DNA of 64,000 nt, from NCBI RefSeq assembly GCF_014284475.1, contig NZ_WJBC01000005.1, positions 124,001 to 188,000 of the forward strand, in the 5' to 3' direction. The notes beneath the pieces were generated by a model, which worked only from the letters and a program-made list of their open reading frames with translations, was not told the DNA's origin and made no database searches. The stretch comes from Acetobacterium fimetarium. Lineage in GTDB: Bacteria > Bacillota > Clostridia > Eubacteriales > Eubacteriaceae. Below are positions 49,663 through 58,465 of the stretch, piece after piece (position 1 is the stretch's first letter; each line of letters starts with the position of its first letter). Both the position numbers and the translations under genes were made by a program.

Positions 49663-50598
49663 ATGGCTAGAAAAAGCAAACCTAAATCACAATTAATAAA
49701 AGACTCAACGGTAAAGACAAGTTCGGAAACAGTGAATTCTAGTGAAGTGGGGAATGAAGAAGTGGGTAAATTCGATGATTTTCTGAAGCGAGTTGGAAAT
49801 ACTTTCAAAGCATATGATGAAAAGTCTGAAACAACCATTGACAACGATTCAAAACCAGAACAAGATCATGAAGAAGATAGAATAGCAAAAGAAGCAGCGG
49901 AAGCAGCCAAAACAAAGGCTAAAGCGGAAGCGAAAGCAAAGGCAGATGCTAAGGCCAAAGCGAAAGCAGAGGCGGAAGTTAAAGCAAAAGCAGAAGCCAA
50001 AGACAAAGCAGAGGCAGAGGCCAAAGCGAAGGCAGAAGCTTTAGCAGAAGCCCAAGCGAAAACGGAGGCAGAAGCCAAAGCGAAAGCAGAGGCAGAGGCT
50101 CAAGCGAAAGCAGAGGCAGAGGCTCAAGCGAAAGCAGAGTCAGAAGCCAAAGCGAAAGCAGAAGCGGAAGCCAAAGCGAAGGCAGAAGCGGAAGTCAAAG
50201 CGAAAGCAGAGGCAGAAGCCAAAGCAAAAGTAGAGGCAGAGGCTCAAGCGAAGGCAGAAGCAGAAGTCAAAGCGAAAGCAGAGGCGGAAGCCAAAGCGAA
50301 AGCCGAGGCAGAGGCCAAAGCGAAGGCAAAAGCCAAAGCCAAAGCCAAAGCCAAAGACAAAGCCAAAGCAGCGGCGGAAGCGAAAACGAAGGCAGAAGCC
50401 GAAGAACAGCGAAGAAATGAACTGAAAAGAAAAGCAGCAGAACTGCAGGAAATGACCGTCAGAGCAAATGAAAGAGCCCTTGCAACAGAAAAGAAGATCC
50501 GCGAAGAACTGGCTCAGAAGCGTCAAAAAGAACAGGACGAAAAAAACCGCGCTTTAAAAGCAAAAAAAGAAAAAGAACTGCCTTTCTATCTGATGTAA
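49663..50598 (+). CDS. Lys/Ala/Glu repeat protein, single long helix
   Basis: 311 residues. An N-terminal Lys/Ser/Thr/Glu-rich region (1-80) is followed by about 170 residues (about 83-250) built from AEAKAKAEAE-type units, then a charged helical C-terminus (RRNELKRKAAELQEMTVRAN). There are no hydrophobic segment and no signal peptide. The repeat composition predicts a stable alpha-helix (single alpha helix or coiled coil), as in TolA or some IF-2/histone-like linkers, with no catalytic motif. The DNA shows tandem 12/18/24-base units, so copy number may vary between strains. ATG follows AAAGGAGG. Function unknown. Confidence 0.8.
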   Translation: MARKSKPKSQLIKDSTVKTSSETVNSSEVGNEEVGKFDDFLKRVGNTFKAYDEKSETTIDNDSKPEQDHEEDRIAKEAAEAAKTKAKAEAKAKADAKAKAKAEAEVKAKAEAKDKAEAEAKAKAEALAEAQAKTEAEAKAKAEAEAQAKAEAEAQAKAESEAKAKAEAEAKAKAEAEVKAKAEAEAKAKVEAEAQAKAEAEVKAKAEAEAKAKAEAEAKAKAKAKAKAKAKDKAKAAAEAKTKAEAEEQRRNELKRKAAELQEMTVRANERALATEKKIREELAQKRQKEQDEKNRALKAKKEKELPFYLM

Positions 50599-50637
50599 AG
50601 TGTTGGCTGAAAAAGCTAACATAAATCATAAAAAGTT

Positions 50638-50670
50638 AGAAGTTCCCAGTAAAATCGGGAGCTTCTTTTT
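50638..50670 (+). terminator. Terminator after the repeat protein
   Basis: AGAAGTTCCC (50638-50647) pairs with GGGAGCTTCT (50657-50666) around a short loop, followed by TTTT. Confidence 0.88.
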
Positions 50671-50744
50671 AATTGACGAGCTATACAAATAAAAGCGATT
50701 GTAATATAATTAAAATAAAAGTAAGATAAGAAAAAGAGGAGATT

Positions 50745-52421
50745 ATGGCATATTTAGCACTTTATCGAAAATATCGCCCGCAAACTTTTGATGAAGTTGT
50801 GGGACAGGATAGCATAACGCGAATACTAAAAAATCAAATTCAATACAACCGTGTCGGGCATGCCTATCTTTTTTCAGGGATACGAGGCACAGGAAAAACA
50901 TCACTGGCAAAAATATTCGCAAAAGCAATTAACTGCCCGAATGGTATTGATGGAAATCCCTGCAATCAATGCGAAGTCTGCCTGAAAATTGATCGACCCG
51001 GCGTGATGGATATCATCGAAATTGATGGTGCCTCCAATCGCGGCGTTGACGAGATACGGGAAATACGCGAAAAAATCAAGTATCCACCAACGATTGGAAA
51101 ATACAAAGTCTATATTATCGATGAAGTGCATATGTTAACGAAAGAAGCATTCAATGCGCTGCTGAAAACCCTTGAGGAACCACCGGAACATGCCGTGTTC
51201 ATCCTGGCAACGACGGAACCGGGTAAATGCCCAACCACCATTCTGTCGCGATGCCAACGCTACGAAATACGACCGATCCCCAAAGAACTGATTATCGGAC
51301 AAATGAAAAAAATCTGCAAGGATCTCGGCGTGACAATGAGCGAACAGAGCTATGATTTTGTCGCAACACGGGGTGAGAATTCGATGCGTGATGCACTCAG
51401 TTTGTTGGATCAGATCGTCGATTTAAAAGACAGCGAAGGACATGTTGCCTTTGAAGAGTTACTGGCATTTACCGGGATGGCAGATAAAACGAATATTTAC
51501 GATCTCGTTCAAAAAATCATCAAGGGAGACAGCAGCGGGGTACTGTTGTCGCTCAGAGAATTGGTCAGCCATGGGAAAGACAGCTTATTGTTAATGGATC
51601 AACTGATCGAGTATCTCAGAGGGATATTGATTACCAAAACAGCTAGGGAAACGGCAAAAGATATTCTGATTTGTACTGCCGAAGATTTTCAGGCGTATCA
51701 AGAGCTTGCTGACCAGATGACATTTGACAAGCTTTATCAGATGATTACCCAACTGATTGAAGAAAAAAACAAATTGAAATACAGCAGTCTGCAAGGGATC
51801 ATCGTCGAGATGGCATTGCTGCGTTTATGTCTGGAAGATGAACCAGTCAGGCTGGAAATACAAAAGAAGTCGCCCAAGCCCAGGAAAGAACTGAATATCG
51901 CAGAGCAAAACCAAACGTCTACTTCAAAAACTGATCCTCCAGCCCAAGAAAAGGCCGTCACAACCAGACAAAGACCAACGATACCAGAGACTACCGACAG
52001 CCAGCATACAACGGCGAAGGCATCGCCAAAAATGGATCAACAAGATCCCAAGCAAGAAAAAGAGACGCCCTCAAATAATACAACGAAACATGATGAGATG
52101 CGGTTGTTCAAGAAATTATGTGATGCCATTGGCGCGACCAATTCAGGACAGGCTATGTTTTTAAAACGGGGCGAGCCGTCACTGCAAAGTGACGATCACC
52201 TGGATATTGTCTATTCAACAGAAAACAGGAATTTCTTCCAGTTTGTCAACAAGCCGGAACTGGTGGAAAGTTTCGAAACCATTCTGTCCCAAGCGGCGGG
52301 GCGAAAAATCACGGTTGCTATAAAACTTGAAGAAGATAATTTCAACGAACTGGATTTGATTGAAAAAACGCGGCGCATTGTAAATGATGATGCGGTCAAG
52401 ATTATTAAAGATGAATCATGA
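50745..52421 (+). CDS. dnaX: DNA polymerase III gamma/tau subunit
   Basis: 558 residues. Clamp-loader AAA+ ATPase: AYLALYRKYRPQTFDEVVGQ, Walker A in GIRGTGKTS, zinc ligands CPNGIDGNPCNQCEVC, Walker B/DEVH in VYIIDEVHMLT, SRC motif ILSRCQR. Domain III is at about 220-365. The C-terminal 190 residues start with a Pro/Thr/Gln/Lys-rich linker (about 375-450), then a tau-like domain. No slippery A/T tract that would produce gamma by frameshift was obvious. First of dnaX-ebfC-recR, a conserved order. Confidence 0.96.
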   Translation: MAYLALYRKYRPQTFDEVVGQDSITRILKNQIQYNRVGHAYLFSGIRGTGKTSLAKIFAKAINCPNGIDGNPCNQCEVCLKIDRPGVMDIIEIDGASNRGVDEIREIREKIKYPPTIGKYKVYIIDEVHMLTKEAFNALLKTLEEPPEHAVFILATTEPGKCPTTILSRCQRYEIRPIPKELIIGQMKKICKDLGVTMSEQSYDFVATRGENSMRDALSLLDQIVDLKDSEGHVAFEELLAFTGMADKTNIYDLVQKIIKGDSSGVLLSLRELVSHGKDSLLLMDQLIEYLRGILITKTARETAKDILICTAEDFQAYQELADQMTFDKLYQMITQLIEEKNKLKYSSLQGIIVEMALLRLCLEDEPVRLEIQKKSPKPRKELNIAEQNQTSTSKTDPPAQEKAVTTRQRPTIPETTDSQHTTAKASPKMDQQDPKQEKETPSNNTTKHDEMRLFKKLCDAIGATNSGQAMFLKRGEPSLQSDDHLDIVYSTENRNFFQFVNKPELVESFETILSQAAGRKITVAIKLEEDNFNELDLIEKTRRIVNDDAVKIIKDES

Positions 52422-52519
52422 AAAGAGAAATCAGGCAAAAAAAGATAGTGATATCGCTTATGTTTTAATGTTATAATAGTCACGTTATTAAGATAAGAAA
52501 GAGAACTCAGGAGGATATA

Positions 52520-52864
52520 ATGGCTAAACGAAAAATGCCCGGTGGAATGGGCGGCGGAAATATGAACAACATGATGAAACAAGTGCAGAAAATGCAGCAA
52601 GATATGGAAAGACTACAAAGTGAGCTGGAAGAAAGAGAGGTTGAAGCAACTGCCGGCGGCAGTGCTGTGAAAGTGGTTGCAACCGGAAAGAAGATCATAA
52701 AATCAATCAAAATTGATCCCGAAGTTATCGATGAGGATGATATTGAAATGCTTGAAGATCTCATTTTGGCAGCGGTCAACGAAGCGATGACAAAGGCTGA
52801 GGAAATGGTCAATTCAGAGATGGGAAAAATCACCGGCGGTATGAACATTCCGGGTCTGATGTAG
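52520..52864 (+). CDS. ebfC: EbfC/YbaB nucleoid-associated protein
   Basis: 114 residues. Met/Gly/Asn-rich start ([20 protein letters not shown]), then a coiled helix and the [19 protein letters not shown] segment of the YbaB family, a DNA-binding homodimer. The ATG at 52520 follows CAGGAGG. A -10 TATAAT lies at about 52472-52477 upstream. recR begins eight bases after its stop. Confidence 0.93.
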   Translation: MAKRKMPGGMGGGNMNNMMKQVQKMQQDMERLQSELEEREVEATAGGSAVKVVATGKKIIKSIKIDPEVIDEDDIEMLEDLILAAVNEAMTKAEEMVNSEMGKITGGMNIPGLM

Positions 52865-52872
52865 GTTTGTGA

Positions 52873-53472
52873 ATGGGTTATTATCCAAAAACCCTGGAAC
52901 GGTTGGTTCTTGAACTGGGAAAGCTGCCGGGTATCGGCGAAAAAACAGCTCAGAGACTGGCTTTTCATATCATCAATCTATCGGACGAAGACATCAACAG
53001 CCTATCAACTGCACTGGTATCGGCAAAAGAAAAAATTGTTTTATGCAAAAAATGTTTCAATATTACGGATAAAGAGATCTGTGATATTTGTGAAAATCCC
53101 AAGCGTGACCAGCAGACGATTTGCGTCGTGCAAAACAGTCGGGATATCTTTGCCATTGAGAAGACGCGGGAGTACAACGGTCTTTATCATGTACTGCATG
53201 GAGCAATTTCTCCTTTAGATGGCATTGGTCCCCAGGACATCAAGGCAAGAGAACTTTTGTTACGCATTGGCGAAAATGATATTAAAGAAGTAATAATGGC
53301 AACAAACGCAACCGTCGAAGGCGAAGCGACAGCCATGTATTTAGGTAATCTGATCAGCCCGTTAGGAGTAACAGTGACGCGACTCGCCAAAGGAATCCCC
53401 ATCGGAGCAGATTTGGAATATACAGATGAAATTACATTGATTAAAGCCTTTGAAGGAAGAAGCAAGATATAA
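52873..53472 (+). CDS. recR: Recombination protein RecR
   Basis: 199 residues. N-terminal helix-hairpin-helix (KLPGIGEKTAQRLAFHI), a four-Cys zinc motif (CKKCFNITDKEICDIC, spanning about 57-72), and a Toprim domain (TICVVQNSRDIFAIEKT, then the GAISPLDGIGP and MATNATVEGEATA segments). Loads RecA at gaps with RecO/RecF. The ATG follows a weak site (GTTTGTGA), so it is probably coupled to ebfC. Confidence 0.96.
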   Translation: MGYYPKTLERLVLELGKLPGIGEKTAQRLAFHIINLSDEDINSLSTALVSAKEKIVLCKKCFNITDKEICDICENPKRDQQTICVVQNSRDIFAIEKTREYNGLYHVLHGAISPLDGIGPQDIKARELLLRIGENDIKEVIMATNATVEGEATAMYLGNLISPLGVTVTRLAKGIPIGADLEYTDEITLIKAFEGRSKI

Positions 53473-53766
53473 AAACTTTATCAGATGATTGCAAAAGTGC
53501 CGTATGCTTTGCAATCAGTTTCGCACGAAACACCAGAAGAAATCGCTACGCGAATTTCTTCAAGGTCGCGGGCAGTCGCCAACTACAAGCAAGCTTGTGA
53601 TTGGCTCGTTGCCTTCGCGAATTTTTTACACTGTACAGCGGACAGTCTAGCGACTGTTCGCCTACACGTTACAAAATTGTTTGTGGAAACTAATCACAAA
53701 GCAACAATTGTTCGGTGCTGATGAGTTTTGCAATTACTTAAAACCTTACAAAAGGAGCGTTGAAAG
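53473..53766. repeat. Palindromic repeat family A, copy 2, with internal insertion
   Basis: The 46 bases at 53627-53672 match 18083-18128 on the opposite strand with two differences, including the GGACAGTC / GACTGTTC hairpin. Flanking arms (about 53502-53530 and 53680-53703) match the outer arms of copy 1. About 95 bases (53531-53625) with their own hairpins (GAAGAAAT/ATTTCTTC) separate the left arm from the core, so this copy is expanded. A 78-codon open frame inside it is not a gene. Confidence 0.82.
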
Positions 53767-55503
53767 ATGTTTATTAAAGAAGGAATTAATGCGTCACCGG
53801 GAATTGCGATTGCAACCGCGCATGTGTACGAAAAATGCGTGATGGAAGTCAATCATGGCAAAGTCGATGATACGCAAAGCGAGATTGAAAAATTTCAGGG
53901 AGCGATAACGGAAAGTCGCAAGCAAATAGAAGCCATCCAGGCAAAAGCCATTCGTGAGCTTGGCGAAGAAGAAGCGGCTATTTTCGGAGCCCATATCATG
54001 GTTCTGGAAGACCCCGAGTTTGTCGACGGCGTCGAAGCGGAAATTAATGAAAATCAATGGGGTGCAGATTATGCGGTAAAACTGGTGACCGATCGGTTTT
54101 ATCTGATTTTTGATCAAATGGATGATCCCTATTTCAGTGCCAGAGCAGCCGATATCAAAGATGTTGGAAATCGCGTGCTGCTGAACATTCTCGGAATCGT
54201 GCAGTCCGATTTATCCCAACTTGAAGAGGATGTGATCATCATTGCCGATGATCTGACCCCATCGGATACAGCTCAGATGGATAAAAATCGGGTCAAGGGT
54301 TTTGCCACCAATGTCGGGAGTCGAACATCACATACGGCCATCATGGCAAGAAGTATGGAAATTCCCGCCGTTCTCGGTCTGGGGGATATCACAACAACAG
54401 TAAAAACAGGAGATACCATTGTCGTGGATGGGCTAAACGGTAAGGTGATCATCAATCCCGATCACGGACAGCTGGAAAACTATGCGCAAGAGAACCGGAA
54501 ATACCTTGCCTATCTGAAGGAACTGGAAGAACTGAAAGATCTTGAGGCGATTACGCTTGACGGACATAAGGTAGAGCTGGTTGGAAATATCGGAGAACCC
54601 AATGATGTTGCTGGTGTGTTGCACAACGGCGGAGTCGGTGTTGGTCTCTATCGGACCGAGTTTTTATACATGAACAGCGATACCATGCCCGGGGAAGAAA
54701 AGCAGCTGGCCGCCTATCGCTCTGTCCTGGAGGCATTCCCCGATGGTCCGGTGATCATTCGGACACTGGATATCGGTGGCGATAAAAAACTGCCGTATTT
54801 ATCCCTGGATGATGAGATGAACCCCTTTCTGGGGCTACGCGCAATCCGTCTTTGTTTTAAAGAGGTGGAGCTGTTCAAAATTCAGCTGCGGGCGATTTTA
54901 AGAGCAAGTGTTTATGGGCATGCTTATATCATGTTTCCGATGATATCTTCGGTCACAGAAGTCAGACAGGCAAAGGCAATGGTCTCAGAATGCATGCAGG
55001 AATTGGACGAAGCCGGCATTTTATATGATAAACACATTAAAATCGGGGTCATGATCGAGATACCGGCAGCCGCCATGACGGCAGATATTATTGCAAAAGA
55101 AGTGGACTTTTTCAGCATCGGCACCAATGACCTATGTCAATATGCCCTTGCCGTCGATCGGATGAACCAGGAGGTATCCTATTTATACGATACCTTCAAT
55201 CCCGGCATTCTGCGTCTGATTAAACTGGTGACAAAAGTCACGGCACCGCAAACCGGTTTATTTACCGGGATGTGCGGTGAAATGGCCGGCGATCCGGCGG
55301 CGACAATTTTACTGCTGGGACTGGGACTTGACGAATTCAGTATGAGCGCATTTTCCATTCCCCAGATAAAAAAAATCATTCGCAGCGTTCGCTATGAAGA
55401 TGCCAAAGTCATCGCTGAAACAGCGATGAATCTGGAAACAGGTGAAGAAGTATTGGATTATATGCTGGCAGAAATGAAAAAATTGAATATCGATATTAAA
55501 TAA
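53767..55503 (+). CDS. ptsI: PTS enzyme I
   Basis: 578 residues. Phosphoenolpyruvate-protein phosphotransferase: N-terminal HPr-binding domain, phospho-His in GSRTSHTAIMARSMEIPAVL, linker, and C-terminal PEP-binding TIM barrel with LYRTEFLYM, FSIGTNDLCQYALAVDRMN and the catalytic Cys in GMCGEMAGD. ATG follows AAAGGAG. It precedes ptsH, the reverse of the common order. No sugar-specific EII genes are in the window. Confidence 0.97.
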   Translation: MFIKEGINASPGIAIATAHVYEKCVMEVNHGKVDDTQSEIEKFQGAITESRKQIEAIQAKAIRELGEEEAAIFGAHIMVLEDPEFVDGVEAEINENQWGADYAVKLVTDRFYLIFDQMDDPYFSARAADIKDVGNRVLLNILGIVQSDLSQLEEDVIIIADDLTPSDTAQMDKNRVKGFATNVGSRTSHTAIMARSMEIPAVLGLGDITTTVKTGDTIVVDGLNGKVIINPDHGQLENYAQENRKYLAYLKELEELKDLEAITLDGHKVELVGNIGEPNDVAGVLHNGGVGVGLYRTEFLYMNSDTMPGEEKQLAAYRSVLEAFPDGPVIIRTLDIGGDKKLPYLSLDDEMNPFLGLRAIRLCFKEVELFKIQLRAILRASVYGHAYIMFPMISSVTEVRQAKAMVSECMQELDEAGILYDKHIKIGVMIEIPAAAMTADIIAKEVDFFSIGTNDLCQYALAVDRMNQEVSYLYDTFNPGILRLIKLVTKVTAPQTGLFTGMCGEMAGDPAATILLLGLGLDEFSMSAFSIPQIKKIIRSVRYEDAKVIAETAMNLETGEEVLDYMLAEMKKLNIDIK

Positions 55504-55522
55504 ATTACTAGGAGGAAATAAG

Positions 55523-55786
55523 ATGATCAAGAAAGAAGCTACAGTTTTAAATGTTACCGGTTTGCATGCCCGACCGGCTTCCATGTTTGTGCAAACAGCT
55601 GGAAAATTCAAATCAAAGATTTTTGTCGTGAAAGATGGCAATTCAATCAATGCCAAAAGCATTATGGGAATTATGGCCGGCGGAATCGCCCAGGGAACGA
55701 CGATCGAGATTCAGGCTGAAGGTGACGATGAGGCTGAAGCAGTGGATGCATTAGTGCAACTGATTAATGATAAATTTGGAGAATAG
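55523..55786 (+). CDS. ptsH: PTS phosphocarrier protein HPr
   Basis: 87 residues. His15 (NVTGLHARPAS) is the EI phosphorylation site. Ser46 (INAKSIMGIMAGG) is the HPr kinase site used in Firmicute catabolite repression. ATG follows AGGAGG, 19 bases after ptsI. Confidence 0.97.
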   Translation: MIKKEATVLNVTGLHARPASMFVQTAGKFKSKIFVVKDGNSINAKSIMGIMAGGIAQGTTIEIQAEGDDEAEAVDALVQLINDKFGE

Positions 55787-55881
55787 TTGCAGGTAAAGAA
55801 AAAATAAATAAAATGCTATTAATTAGAGGCTTTTTAGGGTAAAATGTACTCAATATCACAATGAAAAATGGAGGAATAAAA

Positions 55882-56304
55882 ATGAGCAGTAACAAATTAT
55901 ATTTTGTTGGTGGACTTTTTCTAGGAACCATCATCGGTGGCACTCTGGGTGTATTATTAGCCCCTTCATCAGGCATGGAAACGCGTAAAAAATTAGCGGA
56001 AGGCTCAGAAGAAATGCTGGGGAATGCTTATGATCAAGCCGTAGAATATGGTGAAAACCTCAAAGAACAATTCCAGGATATGCAGGAACAGTTTACTGAA
56101 CGTGTCAATGAATACAAAAACCAGATCGAAAATAAAATCCAGGAAATTCAGGATGAAGTTGAACAGGATATTGCGGATTTAAATGAAGAGCTGGAGGCGC
56201 TTGAAAAAGAAGAAAGCGAATCGACTGGCGGTGCTAAAGTGATCACAAAAGAAGACAGCGAACGGGATGCAAAAATTGAAGCGATCAAAAACGCGGCAGA
56301 GTAA
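55882..56304 (+). CDS. YtxH-domain protein
   Basis: 140 residues. The N-terminal hydrophobic glycine-rich segment (FVGGLFLGTIIGGTLGVLLA, about 9-29) is typical of YtxH proteins and is followed by APSSGMETRKKLAE and a long acidic coiled-coil. ATG 55882 follows GGAGG; an ATG at 55861 is upstream of that site. In Bacillus ytxH belongs to the sigma-B general stress regulon, fitting the sigma operon downstream. Confidence 0.85.
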   Translation: MSSNKLYFVGGLFLGTIIGGTLGVLLAPSSGMETRKKLAEGSEEMLGNAYDQAVEYGENLKEQFQDMQEQFTERVNEYKNQIENKIQEIQDEVEQDIADLNEELEALEKEESESTGGAKVITKEDSERDAKIEAIKNAAE

Positions 56305-56324
56305 GGATAAATAGGAAAACATAA

Positions 56325-56681
56325 ATGATTACATTAAATTTCAGCTTGTGGGAATTGGCGATATTCTTAGTGGCAATTGCTTTTGTGGTCGCGAATATTT
56401 ATTTAGTGAAGATGTTTAAAAGTATCGCAATGACCTTTGACATTACCACAAAACTAATGGAAGACAACCGTTTGGCGCTTCGCAGTATCATGGAAAATTC
56501 GGATGATATTACCAAGTCTTCAGCTCATATGGTTGAAACGGCTAGCGGTATGGTAGATGACGTTGAAGCATCGGTAAACATGATCAAACAGGACGTGATT
56601 GATCCGGTTGTAAAAGCGGCATCGGTACTCAAAAAAGGCTTAGGCATTTTTCAGAAAAAAAGTAAAAAAGATACAATATAG
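56325..56681 (+). CDS. DUF948-type membrane protein
   Basis: 118 residues. One N-terminal membrane segment (LWELAIFLVAIAFVVANIYL) and a helical cytoplasmic tail (MVETASGMVDDVEASVNMIK). DUF948 genes are often next to ytxH, as here with a 20-base gap. Function unknown; presumably envelope-stress related. Confidence 0.8.
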   Translation: MITLNFSLWELAIFLVAIAFVVANIYLVKMFKSIAMTFDITTKLMEDNRLALRSIMENSDDITKSSAHMVETASGMVDDVEASVNMIKQDVIDPVVKAASVLKKGLGIFQKKSKKDTI

Positions 56682-56699
56682 GCTGTGATTGACAATCTG

Positions 56700-56735
56700 G
56701 GCCCAATGATGGTAGTTGCCCTCATTGGGCCTAGT
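56700..56735 (+). terminator. Hairpin after the DUF948 gene
   Basis: GGCCCAATGA (56700-56709) and TCATTGGGCC (56722-56731), a ten-pair perfect stem with a 12-base loop followed by TAGTTTC. The weak U tract makes it a possible rather than certain terminator. Confidence 0.55.
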
Positions 56736-56821
56736 TTCAAATTAGATGCATAGGTGGCGCGAACGGATCACGAGAAAAGTGCATGCGTTTTCTTGTGAAT
56801 TATTTAGGAATGGAGTTTTTT

Positions 56822-57148
56822 ATGGATAAAAAAAACATAAAAGTAATGGAACAAGCAACCCTGATCAATTTAAAAGGTGAAGTTGACATTTACTCTATTG
56901 GAAAGTTCAGAGAATCGATTGAAGATAAAATTAGAACACAGGCATCTGAAATCATTTTAGACTGCACGGATCTATCCTACATGGACAGCACGGGGATGGG
57001 AGTTCTGATTGAATTGAGAAATAAAGCAAAAGACATGGGTCAGAAAATTATCATGATGAACCCGCGCCCCAATATCAAAAAACTGTTGAACATCACCGGC
57101 GTTGATAAAATCATTGATATCATTGAAAACCCGATAAACCAACAATAG
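56822..57148 (+). CDS. rsbV: Anti-sigma factor antagonist (RsbV/SpoIIAA family)
   Basis: 108 residues; STAS domain. Ser56 in YMDSTGMGVLIEL matches the RsbV phosphorylation site in position and context. ATG 56822 follows GGAG; upstream in-frame starts (56783) are longer but unlikely. First of rsbV-rsbW-sigma, where the unphosphorylated form frees the sigma factor from RsbW. Confidence 0.93.
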   Translation: MDKKNIKVMEQATLINLKGEVDIYSIGKFRESIEDKIRTQASEIILDCTDLSYMDSTGMGVLIELRNKAKDMGQKIIMMNPRPNIKKLLNITGVDKIIDIIENPINQQ

Positions 57149-57158
57149 GAGAAGGGGA

Positions 57159-57581
57159 ATGAGAATGGATAGTATTAAACTGACACTGCCGACAAAACCA
57201 GAATATGTAAGCCTCGCACGTCTTACAATCGCGTCGGTAGCCAACAATATGGGCTTTTCTGTCGGTGATGTGGAAGATCTTAAAGTTGCGGTATCTGAAG
57301 CTTGCACAAATGCCTTGAATCACAGCTTGAATAAATCAGATACGACCTATGATTTGACCTATCTCGTTGAAAATGAAAAACTGGTCTTTATCGTGACCGA
57401 TAAAGGTGTGGGTTTCGAGCCGGAAGCTGTGAATGAACCCGATCTGAACGGCAAACAAATCAGTGGTTTTGGTCTTTTTATCATCAAATCACTGATGGAT
57501 AAAGTTGAAATAGTGAGTGAGAGGGGAGCAGGAACCTCCATTACCATGATTAAGAACCTATCGACAACTAATGAAATATGA
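57159..57581 (+). CDS. rsbW: Anti-sigma factor kinase (RsbW/SpoIIAB family)
   Basis: 140 residues, GHKL ATPase. N-box VSEACTNALNHS, G1 box VTDKGVGFEP, G2 GFGLFIIKSLMD. Phosphorylates RsbV and sequesters the sigma factor. ATG 57159 follows AGGAG; ATG 57165 is an alternative. Overlaps the sigma gene by eleven bases. Confidence 0.94.
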   Translation: MRMDSIKLTLPTKPEYVSLARLTIASVANNMGFSVGDVEDLKVAVSEACTNALNHSLNKSDTTYDLTYLVENEKLVFIVTDKGVGFEPEAVNEPDLNGKQISGFGLFIIKSLMDKVEIVSERGAGTSITMIKNLSTTNEI

Positions 57582-58323
57582 ACGTAAGATCAGCAAGGAA
57601 GACGTCAAGCAGTTATTTATTGAGTATGAACAAAGCAGAGATCGGGAACTACGGGATCTGCTAATTGAAAACTATCTCTACATCCCCAAGATACTTTCGC
57701 GAAAGTATGGACATAAAAGCGGTGATAATGAGGACATTTTTCAGGTCGCCTGCCTGGGCTTAATGTACGCTGTCGAACGTTTTGATGTCAGTCGGGGTTA
57801 TGAATTCGATACCTTTGCGACACCGACAATTATCGGTGAAATCAAACGTTATTATCGTGATCGCGAGTGGTTGATAAGAATCCCGCGAAAGATCCAGGAC
57901 CTGAATCGGGAGATTAATCAGACCCGGACGATGCTGGAGCATAAACTCATGCGTTCGCCGACGATTACAGAAATTGCCAACTATCTTGAGATACCGGAAG
58001 AGAACGTTATCAAGGCGATGGAGAGCAGCAATGCCTATTATCCGAAATCGCTTTCAATGGAGTATGAAAGCAACCAGGATGGTCAGGAAGTTAGCTTGAT
58101 GGACATCCTGGGCAATACCGATAACAATATCGAAAACGTGGAAAATATCGATCTGCTGAAGAAAAAAATACAGTCTCTCAATCCTGTGGAGAGAATTATT
58201 GTAGAACAGCGCTTTTTTCAGGGCAAGACCCAAAAAGAAGTGGCTGAATACATCAATAAATCACAAATGACGGTATCCCGGATCGAAAAAAGAATCATGA
58301 AAAAGATCAAAGAAGATTTGTAA
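57571..58323 (+). CDS. Sigma-70 family factor, SigB/SigF group
   Basis: 250 residues. Region 2 shows EDIFQVACLGLMYAVERFD and FATPTIIGEIKRYYRDREW; region 3 LNREINQTRTMLEHKL; region 4 ERIIVEQRFFQGKTQKEVAE then NKSQMTVSRIEKRIMKKIKE. The rsbV-rsbW-sigma order is shared by sigB and spoIIA operons. No spo genes are nearby, so a general-stress sigma-B-like role is more likely than sporulation sigma-F, but the call stays open. Confidence 0.93.
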   Translation: MKYERKISKEDVKQLFIEYEQSRDRELRDLLIENYLYIPKILSRKYGHKSGDNEDIFQVACLGLMYAVERFDVSRGYEFDTFATPTIIGEIKRYYRDREWLIRIPRKIQDLNREINQTRTMLEHKLMRSPTITEIANYLEIPEENVIKAMESSNAYYPKSLSMEYESNQDGQEVSLMDILGNTDNNIENVENIDLLKKKIQSLNPVERIIVEQRFFQGKTQKEVAEYINKSQMTVSRIEKRIMKKIKEDL

Positions 58324-58465
58324 ACAACTGTCATTGAAATAAAAGTACGAAAGGATGCAGTTTTATAAATTTCTGGTGGATTATTTCTCTGAAATATTAT
58401 AAAATACCAGTATCTATAAAAAACCAATATAAATCATTGGCAAAAATAAGCGAGGGGGAAACAGC

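Noticed and set aside
49890-50400. Dense tandem DNA repeats that might suggest a CRISPR array
   Set aside because: The repeats are in frame within one open reading frame encoding A/K/E units; there are no regular spacers. No CRISPR array was found anywhere in the window.
53485-53721. 78-codon open frame between recR and ptsI
   Set aside because: It lies wholly within repeat family A copy 2, has no ribosome site and spans the palindrome core; it is an accidental frame.
56822-58323. spoIIA (sporulation sigma-F) operon
   Set aside because: The gene order is shared with sigB-type operons and no sporulation genes are near; the more general SigB/SigF-group call is safer.
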